Source of the DNA: Rhodobacter aestuarii
Lineage (GTDB): Bacteria > Pseudomonadota > Alphaproteobacteria > Rhodobacterales > Rhodobacteraceae
Assembly: GCF_900156655.1 (NCBI RefSeq)
Contig: NZ_FTOG01000003.1
Span: 62,001-126,000, forward strand
DNA: 64,000 nt
Direction of reading: 5' to 3'
Position numbers and translations under genes: made by a program. Under the pieces are notes generated by a model. It worked only from the letters and a program-made list of their open reading frames with translations. It did no database searches and was not told the origin of the DNA. This document shows, piece after piece, positions 51,945-59,187 of this stretch; within the stretch, counting starts at the first letter, position 1; every line of letters begins with the position of its first letter.

Positions 51945-51968
51945 GGCGGAACTTTCTGAGAGCTGGGA

Positions 51969-53474
51969 TTAGCGGGCGACACGCCCGTAAACACGCGCGG
52001 AGTAACGATTATCCGACAAGACGCGTTCGACAGAAGCGACCAACGCATCATCAATCGACCCGGTCGCGCGCGCACGTGCGATGGTTGCGAGGATATAGTT
52101 GCGGCGGGTGCGCTGCTGCAGAACTTCTGCACGCACCAATTCCAGTTTGGCCTCGGCCAAGTCGAGGTCATTGGCGAGCCCAGCCTCGATCTCTTTCGAG
52201 ATCTCATTCACAGCAGAGCGGCGCAGAGAAATGACCTCGTTCAAAGACCGATCATGCTGCCACAAAGCATTGAGCGCCGATGTCGCGCCGCGCATATCAT
52301 TGACCGCCGCTTGAAGCTGCGCGTCGTAATCGTGACCAATGGCCAGTGCTTCGTTCAACTGCGCATCCCGGATCGCCCGAAGACGGCCAGAGGTGTAAAG
52401 ATCCCATTCGAACTGAAGCGTCACATCCTCGGTGTTGGTCAAGCTCGAACCATCAAAGAGCGAACCACCACGGTCACGCTGGGCGACGGCAACTTCCAAG
52501 GACAAACGTGGATACATGGCCATACGCGCCTGATCCACCTCGCGCAAAGCGACGTTGACACGGCTCGCCATCGCGCGAACTTCTGGCGAGTTTTCAACGC
52601 GATCTAGCTCCGCTTGCGAAATTGCGGTTGGACGTGGAAGCGAAGCGCCATTGCGCGCAGCAGCCGGATACGGGCAGGTCGTGTCATAGGCCATCCCGCA
52701 AAGACGATCCGCCCGAATGCGATAGTCCGCAGCCGCAATCGACGCATCTGAGCGCGCACGTGCAAGCTCGGCTGCGGAAACCGATCGCTCAGACGCGCGA
52801 AGCTCGCCTGCGTTGGACTGCGTGCGCTCAAATTCGGCGCGCGCGTTGAAATATTGGACCTCAGCATTCGCCAGACGCCAACGTTCGATCGCCTCGGCCG
52901 CATCCGCGTAAACCGTCAGAACATTTTGCAGCAAATCTTGTTTCGCCGCTTCAAAATCAGATTGGCGCGCTTCAGCTTCCGAACGCGCCGCGACGATCGC
53001 CGCCGACATCGGCAAATCGAGCAAGCGCATATTGGCGGTCAAAGCAATGTTGGTCGTGTCGTAGCGCGTATCATCGCCCGCAAACGACGGGTTCGAGCTT
53101 TCCTCGATGACTTGATGCGTATTGATCTTGTCAGCCGTCAGAGCCACTTGCGGATAGAACTCGCGTTCTGCCTCTGTGACCCGTGCTTGCGCCGCCATCA
53201 TCTGACGCTGCGCGGACGCGACATTGGGGCTTGTCTGTGCCGCGACTGCAGCAAACGACGTCAACGACCCGGACGTGCTTATCCGGCTTGGCGCCATGCT
53301 GGACGGGATCGGCACGACGGCACCGTCTTTTTCCATCTGCGCCAAAAGCTCTTCAGCGGATTTCTCAAACTTAATGTTGCCGCCACATCCCGCGGCAACC
53401 AGCGCCAAGGACAGCGAGGACACACGCACCGCGTACTTCAGAGCAGACGTCTTTACGAAGGGAGCCTGTAGCAT
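51969..53474 (-). CDS. TolC-family outer-membrane efflux/secretion lipoprotein
   Basis: 501 residues. The N-terminus ends in LALVAAGC (Cys30), a lipobox, so the mature protein is probably a lipoprotein inserted in the outer membrane. Long Ala/Glu/Arg-rich helices (TSPNVASAQRQMMAAQARVT; ELDRVENSPEVRAMASRVNV) alternate with strand regions (TLQFEWDLYTSGRLRAIRDA) in two halves, as in TolC-family proteins whose trimers form a beta-barrel and alpha-helical tunnel. The ATG has an AGGAAA site 8 nt upstream. It is 9 nt after the barrel protein gene and 24 nt before the giant gene. It likely supplies the outer-membrane exit with the three HlyD-type adaptors downstream; a partner ABC transporter is not present in the window. 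Confidence 0.88.
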   Translation of the reverse strand: MLQAPFVKTSALKYAVRVSSLSLALVAAGCGGNIKFEKSAEELLAQMEKDGAVVPIPSSMAPSRISTSGSLTSFAAVAAQTSPNVASAQRQMMAAQARVTEAEREFYPQVALTADKINTHQVIEESSNPSFAGDDTRYDTTNIALTANMRLLDLPMSAAIVAARSEAEARQSDFEAAKQDLLQNVLTVYADAAEAIERWRLANAEVQYFNARAEFERTQSNAGELRASERSVSAAELARARSDASIAAADYRIRADRLCGMAYDTTCPYPAAARNGASLPRPTAISQAELDRVENSPEVRAMASRVNVALREVDQARMAMYPRLSLEVAVAQRDRGGSLFDGSSLTNTEDVTLQFEWDLYTSGRLRAIRDAQLNEALAIGHDYDAQLQAAVNDMRGATSALNALWQHDRSLNEVISLRRSAVNEISKEIEAGLANDLDLAEAKLELVRAEVLQQRTRRNYILATIARARATGSIDDALVASVERVLSDNRYSARVYGRVAR

Positions 53475-53483
53475 AGCAGTTTC

Positions 53484-54569
53484 CTAGAATTTACTGGTAA
53501 AGTTGATCTGCACTTCTTGCAGATGATCCGTGTCTTCATGCTGGAATGGATGCGCGAGAACCAACTCGACCCGCGCAGGACCAAACTCGCGACTAACGGT
53601 CAAACCGATTGACGCCCGCAGGTTTGCACCGTCGTCAATCGCGGCACGCGCAGCATTACCATTGTCGTCAAAACCCCATGCCGAACCTAAATCCACAAAC
53701 CCACCGATCGCCAATTCGGGCATCGACGCGATTACGCCCGTGCGCCGCGCGTAAAATGACATGACAGCATAATTCGTTGCACCAACCGGCGCGCCATCCA
53801 GCACGGACGCGTCCGCCGGGCCAAATCCACCGGCCTCAAAACCACGCAAAGCCCCAGAAGAGGGCAAAAACCGATCATTCACCGTTGTTTGCCCCTCCCA
53901 CATAGAAATCATACCCGCAGCCAAGCGAACACCGACTTCGGTCTCAGATTGAGGGAAGGCAATTTCATAAGACGCTGTCGTTTCGAGCTTGCCGTAAGAC
54001 AGATCGCGACCGTCGGTGATGGCTTCCCCGCTGATGCCATAAGACCAGCCCGCGCGCTTGGCCGAGTAGTCAAGACCCAAGCCATAAAGGTCTCGCGCGC
54101 CCTGCTCAGCCTGCAAAACAGCAGGCGCGGCTGCAACATTCGAGATTTCGTCGTGGCCAAAAATAGCCTCAACCGTCAGCCGGGAGTTCGGATTGGCAAA
54201 AACCGCCTGCGGTCTAAAAAACGTCTCTGTCGTATCAATTCCCATCAGCGATTGTCGATCACCGGTAACGTGGCTCAAGACAAAAGCAAATTTCGGATTT
54301 CCGTTGCCAATTCCGTTGTTTTGAAACAGCAGGTCGTAGGAGTGTTCGTCTTCTGAGACGTCAAAACCAAAATCCAGTGTTTGGTCATAGCCTAAAAAGC
54401 GGTCATGCCTAAAACGCCCAGATACGGATGCACCTGCATCCATATTATAGCCGACCCCAAAGGCGAGCGAGCCAACCTTTTCAGCTCCGAGGTCCATGTC
54501 CTGAGCGTGGACAGAAGGCGCGAAAAAACACACCAAAACACATGATTTTACCAGACTATATCTTCGCAT
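53484..54569 (-). CDS. Omp85/BamA-type beta-barrel protein without POTRA domains
   Basis: 361 residues with a signal peptide (cleavage near SVHA/QD, residue 22). The rest is alternating amphipathic strands. Omp85 signatures are in order: LPSSGALRGFEAGGFGPAD (235-253, the RGF of loop 6), GATNYAVMSFYARR (263-276), FVDLGSAWGF (291-300) and a last strand ending in Phe. Omp85 proteins insert or translocate proteins at the outer membrane but normally carry one to seven POTRA domains before the barrel. Here only about 10 residues precede the first strand, so no POTRA fits. It is the first gene of the operon, with ribosome site GAGGGGG just before the ATG. It may help insert or anchor the giant protein or the TolC-like channel; that is inference. 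Confidence 0.78.
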   Translation of the reverse strand: MRRYSLVKSCVLVCFFAPSVHAQDMDLGAEKVGSLAFGVGYNMDAGASVSGRFRHDRFLGYDQTLDFGFDVSEDEHSYDLLFQNNGIGNGNPKFAFVLSHVTGDRQSLMGIDTTETFFRPQAVFANPNSRLTVEAIFGHDEISNVAAAPAVLQAEQGARDLYGLGLDYSAKRAGWSYGISGEAITDGRDLSYGKLETTASYEIAFPQSETEVGVRLAAGMISMWEGQTTVNDRFLPSSGALRGFEAGGFGPADASVLDGAPVGATNYAVMSFYARRTGVIASMPELAIGGFVDLGSAWGFDDNGNAARAAIDDGANLRASIGLTVSREFGPARVELVLAHPFQHEDTDHLQEVQINFTSKF

Positions 54570-55347
54570 ATTCCCCCTCGCATTTTTACAACCTCAATCA
54601 CGTTACGAAGGGTCGATCGCTGGCAGCCTTCATTTTCCGGGGAGTTCATCCCTCAGGTCACGTCTCTGGACCCAAAGATATACCCAGATTTCAGGTTCAG
54701 ACCGAAATCGTTCGTCTTGTTAACGTGATCTAAAGGTATCTTCTGCGCACCCGAAGGTATGTTCTACGCGCAGGACTGAAGAAAACAGATTGCCTCACCT
54801 CAATCAGGCAGGCATCCGCGAAATGATTGGGGCGCCCGCAGTCGCCCCATGTCCTCCCTCTCTCCCCGGCACCGCAGACCCACACTCCCCAAGTGGCTCA
54901 CCGATTGACGGTAAACTTGCCTGAAACGACCCGCATGACAAGCGTTTTTCCGCCGAATTAACACCTGCGGTTGCAAAGGCTGCGGGAATGGGGCGGATCA
55001 GAGGCGGTGCTCTGGTTCCGCCAGACAGTGTCAGAGCCGCCCCCAACGCTGCCGACGAATAGCTTGATGCCAATATCGGCCTCTTGTCCTGGCCCCCCTG
55101 CGCAGGAGCATCCCGCACGCGCCCAGTCCGGGCCAAAGGTGCAGAACAGTCGCCGAAACTCCTATTTCCTGTGCATTTCTTGTGGGTAAGCCGCGCATTC
55201 ACGACTTATCCACCATAATCTACTTTACAGACCTCGCCGCAGCCCGCACGATATCTGGTAGGGGCGCTGTGGATAACCGCCGTGCCTAGTATCGAATTCG
55301 ATTTCTTGGGGACATTCCTCAAACCAGTACAGGCAAGCGGGGGCAGC
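54570..55347. other. Divergent intergenic region between the giant-protein operon and ybjN
   Basis: No convincing gene. The part next to the operon (54570-54790) is relatively AT-rich and holds the probable promoter and the direct repeats at 54733-54771. A 132-codon frame on the minus strand (54804-55202) is Pro/Ala/Gly/Ser-rich, matches no family I know and lacks a good ribosome site, so I do not call it. A GTG at 55282 could extend ybjN but the family-like start is at 55348. Confidence 0.6.
54733..54771 (-). promoter_or_regulatory. Pair of 18-bp direct repeats 21 bp apart, probable operator of the giant-protein operon
   Basis: AAGGTATCTTCTGCGCAC (54733-54750) and AAGGTATGTTCTACGCGC (54754-54771) match at 15 of 18 positions and start 21 bp apart, two helical turns. 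They lie about 165-200 bp upstream of the first gene of the operon. A related AAAGATATACCC occurs at about 54674-54685. Spacing on one DNA face is typical of tandem binding of a response regulator or activator. The factor is unknown and no clear -35/-10 pair could be fixed. Confidence 0.45.
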
Positions 55348-55851
55348 ATGGCACTGAGCGAAGACTATCTCGATAGCACCGAGATCCATCCGATCGACGT
55401 GGTCGAGATGCTTGCCCAAGCGCATGACTGGGATTTTGACCGCCTCGCCCATGACCAGATCGCGATGTCGGTCGAGGGACAGTGGCGCAGCTACGCGCTC
55501 ACCCTTGATTGGTCTGAGCAAGATGAAACGCTGCGGTTGATCTCGACCTTTGAACTTGAACCGCCCGAGGCGCGGATGGGCGCGCTTTACGAATTGCTCA
55601 ACCGCATCAATGACCAATGCTGGACCGGGGCCTTTACGTGGTGGCCGGAACAGGGGCTGATGGTCTGGCGCTACGGGTTGGTGCTTTCGGGCGGGCAGAT
55701 CGCGAGCCCAGAGCAAGTCGACCGAATGATCCGCGCGGCACTCAGCGTTTCGGAGCGTTTCTATCCGGCGATGCAACTGGCGACATGGGGCGAAGAAACG
55801 CCCGAAGCGGCGATGAAAGTCGCCATTGCCGAGGCTTACGGGCGCGCCTAA
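55348..55851 (+). CDS. YbjN-domain protein
   Basis: 167 residues from the ATG at 55348, which begins MALSEDYLDSTEIHPIDVVE as homologues I recall do, with a GCGGGGG site upstream. The pattern HDWDFDRLAHDQIAMSVEGQ and the WW/W-rich strand region FTWWPEQGLMVWRYGLVL fit the YbjN fold, related to type III secretion chaperones. Its role is not well defined; it has been linked to stress responses and motility in enterobacteria. It is followed 26 nt later by proC, a common pairing in Rhodobacterales. Confidence 0.88.
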   Translation: MALSEDYLDSTEIHPIDVVEMLAQAHDWDFDRLAHDQIAMSVEGQWRSYALTLDWSEQDETLRLISTFELEPPEARMGALYELLNRINDQCWTGAFTWWPEQGLMVWRYGLVLSGGQIASPEQVDRMIRAALSVSERFYPAMQLATWGEETPEAAMKVAIAEAYGRA

Positions 55852-55877
55852 TCTCCCCCGCGACAAGGGAGATTGCG

Positions 55878-56690
55878 ATGGACTTTTCCGAAATCGAAAA
55901 ACGCGGGCTCGTGCTTTTGGGCTGTGGCAAAATGGGCTCGGCGATGCTGGCGGGCTGGCTCGGCCAAGGGCTAAGCCCCAAAGCGGTGCATGTGGTCGAG
56001 CCTTTTCCGTCAGATTGGCTGAGCGGCACCGGCGTTGCGCTCAATGGCAAACTGCCCGAAGCGCCTGCCGTGGTGCTGGTCGCCGTCAAACCGCAAATGA
56101 TGGGCGAGGCGCTGCCCACACTTAAAGCGATGGGCGGGGGCGAAACGCTGTTTGTGACCGTGGCCGCAGGCACGACGCTCGCCACCTATGAAACCATTCT
56201 TGGCGCGGCCACTCCGGTGGTGCGCGCGATGCCCAACACCCCCGCCGCGATTGGCCGGGGCATCACCGCAATTTGCGGCAATGACAGCACGACCGAGGCG
56301 CATCTGGCTTTGGCCGAGGGGCTGCTTTCGGCGGTCGGCCAAGTGGTGCGGCTTGAGGGTGAGCATCAGATGGATGCCGTCACCGCCATTTCCGGCTCCG
56401 GCCCGGCCTATGTCTTCCATATGATTGAGGCTTTGGCGGCCGCGGGCGAAGCCCTAAACCTGCCCGCAGAGCTAGCCATGAGCCTTGCCAAAGCCACCGT
56501 CGGCGGCGCGGGCCAATTGGCCGAAGACAGCGATGTCTCGCCTGCGCAATTGCGCGTCAATGTCACCTCGCCGGGCGGCACCACCGCCGCCGCGCTGGCG
56601 GTGTTGATGGACCCGGAAGCCGGCCTGCCACCACTCATGCAACGTGCTACCGCCGCCGCCGAGGCGCGCGGCAAGGAGTTGGGGAAATGA
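55878..56690 (+). CDS. proC: Pyrroline-5-carboxylate reductase
   Basis: 270 residues from the ATG at 55878, preceded by AAGGGA. It reduces 1-pyrroline-5-carboxylate to L-proline with NAD(P)H, the last step of proline synthesis in the cytoplasm. The Rossmann motif GCGKMGSAM (15-23), MPNTPAAIGRG, SGSGPAYVF and the C-terminal signature VTSPGGTTAAAL are all present and the length is normal. A longer frame from 55617 overlaps ybjN and is not needed. The stop overlaps the next start (ATGA). Confidence 0.95.
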   Translation: MDFSEIEKRGLVLLGCGKMGSAMLAGWLGQGLSPKAVHVVEPFPSDWLSGTGVALNGKLPEAPAVVLVAVKPQMMGEALPTLKAMGGGETLFVTVAAGTTLATYETILGAATPVVRAMPNTPAAIGRGITAICGNDSTTEAHLALAEGLLSAVGQVVRLEGEHQMDAVTAISGSGPAYVFHMIEALAAAGEALNLPAELAMSLAKATVGGAGQLAEDSDVSPAQLRVNVTSPGGTTAAALAVLMDPEAGLPPLMQRATAAAEARGKELGK

Positions 56691-57028
56691 GCGATCCGAT
56701 CACCTATGATGATTTCGCCAAGGTCGATATTCGCGTGGGCCGTGTGGTCGATGTGCAGCCCTTCCCCGAGGCCCGCAAACCCGCCTACAAGATCTGGGTC
56801 GATTATGGCCCTGAAATTGGCGTGAAAAAATCCTCCGTGCAGATCACCGTGCATTACACGCCCGAGGATTTGATGGGCCGCCAGGTGCTTGGCGTCGTCA
56901 ACTTCCCGCCGCGCCAAATCGGCCCCTTCATGTCCGAGGCTTTGGTGCTCGGCCTGCCCGATGCCGATGGCGCCGTGGTGCTGATTGGTCCGGGCCAAGA
57001 GGTGCCGCTTGGCGGGCGGATGTTCTGA
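56687..57028 (+). CDS. csaA: CsaA-type tRNA-binding/chaperone protein
   Basis: 113 residues forming a single OB-fold tRNA-binding domain: FAKVDIRVGRVVDVQPFPEA, KKSSVQITVHYT, VLGVVNFPPRQIGPFMSEAL and LIGPGQEVPLGGRMF. These match the CsaA family, dimeric proteins related to the C-terminal domain of MetRS that bind tRNA and have been proposed as export-related chaperones in Bacillus. The start overlaps the proC stop by 4 nt and the stop overlaps the next start, so it is translated with its neighbours. Confidence 0.92.
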   Translation: MSDPITYDDFAKVDIRVGRVVDVQPFPEARKPAYKIWVDYGPEIGVKKSSVQITVHYTPEDLMGRQVLGVVNFPPRQIGPFMSEALVLGLPDADGAVVLIGPGQEVPLGGRMF

Positions 57029-57969
57029 TGCGGCTTTTGGTGAGCCGCGCGCAAACTGCACGTGTGAGCACGATTCTGCGCGAGGAATTCGGTGCGGAAT
57101 TTCGCGAAAACGATGCACCAATGGGCGTGGCCGAAGCCCGTGCCGCTTTGGCGGAGTATGACGCGCTTTTGCCCACTTTGGGCGATGCGTTCGTGGCCGA
57201 GGCCTTTGCCGGGCCGGTCCGCGCAAAACTGCTGGCCAATTTCGGCGTTGGTGTGAACCATATTGATCTGCAGGCCGCCCGCGCGGCGGGGGTCAATGTC
57301 ACCAACACGCCGGGTGCGGTCACCGATGCCACCGCCGATATTGCGATGACGCTGCTCCTTATGTCTGCCCGCCGTGCCTCGGAGGGGGAGCGAATGCTGC
57401 GCGCGGGCGACTGGTCCGGCTGGGCGCCGACGCAAATGCTGGGCGCCCACGTCACGGGTAAGCGGCTTGGCATCATCGGCATGGGGCGGATTGGCCAAGC
57501 CGTGGCGCGCCGCGCGCATTTTGGCTTTGGGATGGAAATTGCCTATGCCACCCGCAGCCCGAAAGACTTGCCGTTCACGGCGCGCCCCCTGCCCTTGCCG
57601 GACGTGCTGGCTTGGGCCGATTTCGTGGTGCTCGCCGTTCCCGCCACCGCAGAAACCCGCAACATGATTGGCGCGGCGGAATTGGCGGCCATGCGCCCCC
57701 ATGCGCATCTAATCAATGTCGCGCGCGGCGATGTGGTGGATGAAGTTGCGCTGATTACGGCGCTTGAGGCTGGCCAGATCGGCGGTGCGGGGCTTGATGT
57801 CTATGCCCAAGAACCGCTGGTGCCCGAGGCCCTGCGTAGGCTCAACAACGTCACCCTCTTGCCCCACCTTGGCACCGCCACCGAAGAGGTGCGCGACGCA
57901 ATGGGGATGATGGCGATTGAGAATTTACGCGCCTTCCGTGACGGCAAAGCGCTACCCAACCCCGTCTGA
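57028..57969 (+). CDS. D-isomer-specific 2-hydroxyacid dehydrogenase (glyoxylate/hydroxypyruvate reductase-like)
   Basis: 313 residues. NAD(P)-binding GMGRIG (151-156) lies in the C-terminal half of the substrate/cofactor arrangement typical of the D-2-hydroxyacid dehydrogenase family. The catalytic Arg233 (NVARGD), Glu262 (AQEPL) and His280 (LLPHLG) are present. The family reduces 2-keto acids such as glyoxylate and hydroxypyruvate. The exact substrate cannot be told from motifs. It overlaps csaA by one base (TGATG) and so closes the proC-csaA group. Confidence 0.9.
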   Translation: MRLLVSRAQTARVSTILREEFGAEFRENDAPMGVAEARAALAEYDALLPTLGDAFVAEAFAGPVRAKLLANFGVGVNHIDLQAARAAGVNVTNTPGAVTDATADIAMTLLLMSARRASEGERMLRAGDWSGWAPTQMLGAHVTGKRLGIIGMGRIGQAVARRAHFGFGMEIAYATRSPKDLPFTARPLPLPDVLAWADFVVLAVPATAETRNMIGAAELAAMRPHAHLINVARGDVVDEVALITALEAGQIGGAGLDVYAQEPLVPEALRRLNNVTLLPHLGTATEEVRDAMGMMAIENLRAFRDGKALPNPV

Positions 57970-58025
57970 ACGCTTGACCTTCCCCAAAAGCGGGCCGAAC
58001 GTGGCGCAAATTTGGGGGAGCATGC

Positions 58026-59144
58026 ATGTATCAGCCAGCGATTACCGCGACCGGAGTTTTTGTCCCACCTGAGGCGATTTCAAACGATGATTTGGTTGCC
58101 GCGTTCAACGCCTATGCTGACCGGGTGAATGCCGAGAATGCTGCCGCGATTGAAGCGGGGGAAATGGCCGCGATCCCGCATTCATCTTCTGAGTTTATCG
58201 TCAAAGCCTCGGGCATTGAAAACCGCTATGTGATGGACCGCTCGGGCGTTTTGGACCCTGCGCGGATGTACCCGAACCTGCGGCAACGCTCTGACGACGA
58301 ACCCGGTATCATGGCCGAAATGGCACTTGCGGCCTGCGAAGCCGCGCTGAGCAAAGCAGGCCGCAAAGGCGACGAGGTCGATCTAGTGATTTGCGCCGCC
58401 TCCAATATGGAGCGCGCTTATCCGGCTGTTGCGATTGAAATTCAAAAGCTTCTGGGCGCGGGCGGCTTTGCCTTTGACATGAATGTGGCCTGTTCCTCGG
58501 CCACATTTGGCATTCAGGCGGCGGCGGATATGATCCGGTCGGGCTCGGTCCGGCGCGCGCTGGTGGTGAACCCCGAAATCACCTCAGGCCATTTGGAATG
58601 GCGCGACCGCGATTGCCACTTTATCTTTGGCGATGTGGCCACCGCCACGCTGATTGAGCGCGCCGAGGATGCCGAACATGGCTTCCTGATCCGCTCCACC
58701 CGCTGCGCGACCGAATTTTCGAACGCGATCCGCAACAACAACGGTTTTTTGCGCCGCAACCGCCCCGATGGGATGCAAGACCGGCGCGACATGCAGTTCA
58801 TGCAAGAGGGCCGCAAGGTCTTTAAGGAAGTGCTGCCCTTGGTCTGCACGCATATCGGTGCACATCTGACCGAAGAAACCGTGCCAGCGGATAGCCTGAA
58901 GCGCCTTTGGCTGCACCAGGCAAACAAAACGATGAATGATTTCATTGGCCGCAAGGTGCTAGGGCGTGACCCAGAACCCGGCGAGCAGCCCAATATCTTA
59001 CAAGAATTCGCGAATACCTCATCCGCCGGCTCGATCATTGCCTTTGATCGGTTCTCATCAGACCTAAACCCTGGCGACAAAGGGCTGATCTGCTCTTTTG
59101 GCGCGGGCTATTCGGTAGGCTCTGTGATCGTCGAACGGTATTAA
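58026..59144 (+). CDS. Beta-ketoacyl-ACP synthase III-like thiolase-fold enzyme
   Basis: 372 residues with the FabH triad Cys156 (NVACSSAT), His297 (LWLHQANK) and Asn330 (EFANTSSAG), plus GAGYSVGSVIVERY at the end. FabH enzymes condense acyl-CoA with malonyl-ACP to start fatty-acid synthesis. It is longer than E. coli FabH (317 residues), with an insertion near residues 25-60, so it belongs to a variant branch and may act on other acyl groups. A GGGGGAG site precedes the ATG. Transcription is convergent with gcvP. Confidence 0.9.
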   Translation: MYQPAITATGVFVPPEAISNDDLVAAFNAYADRVNAENAAAIEAGEMAAIPHSSSEFIVKASGIENRYVMDRSGVLDPARMYPNLRQRSDDEPGIMAEMALAACEAALSKAGRKGDEVDLVICAASNMERAYPAVAIEIQKLLGAGGFAFDMNVACSSATFGIQAAADMIRSGSVRRALVVNPEITSGHLEWRDRDCHFIFGDVATATLIERAEDAEHGFLIRSTRCATEFSNAIRNNNGFLRRNRPDGMQDRRDMQFMQEGRKVFKEVLPLVCTHIGAHLTEETVPADSLKRLWLHQANKTMNDFIGRKVLGRDPEPGEQPNILQEFANTSSAGSIIAFDRFSSDLNPGDKGLICSFGAGYSVGSVIVERY

Positions 59145-59154
59145 AGCACGCCCA

Positions 59155-59173
59155 GAGCCGCCGCGCGCGGCTC
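59155..59173. terminator. GC-rich hairpin between convergent fabH-like gene and gcvP
   Basis: GAGCCGC-CGCGC-GCGGCTC forms a perfect 7-bp stem with a 5-nt loop in the 43-nt space between the convergent stops. There is no T-run on either side, so intrinsic termination is only possible, not clear. Confidence 0.45.
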
Positions 59174-59187
59174 CGGGCAGGATCAGT

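Noticed and set aside
9393-51944. Interpretation as an ordinary type I secreted RTX adhesin of LapA kind
   Set aside because: No ABC transporter is in the operon, the RTX array is internal, and I see no N-terminal retention module with a di-alanine cleavage site; instead a LEPR-XLL motif and DUF4347 are present. A type I system elsewhere in the genome cannot be excluded.
54804-55202. 132-codon minus-strand frame in the intergenic region
   Set aside because: No recognisable domain, low-complexity composition and no good ribosome site.
55617-55877. Upstream extension of proC
   Set aside because: It overlaps ybjN in another frame; the ATG at 55878 has a ribosome site and gives the family's normal length.
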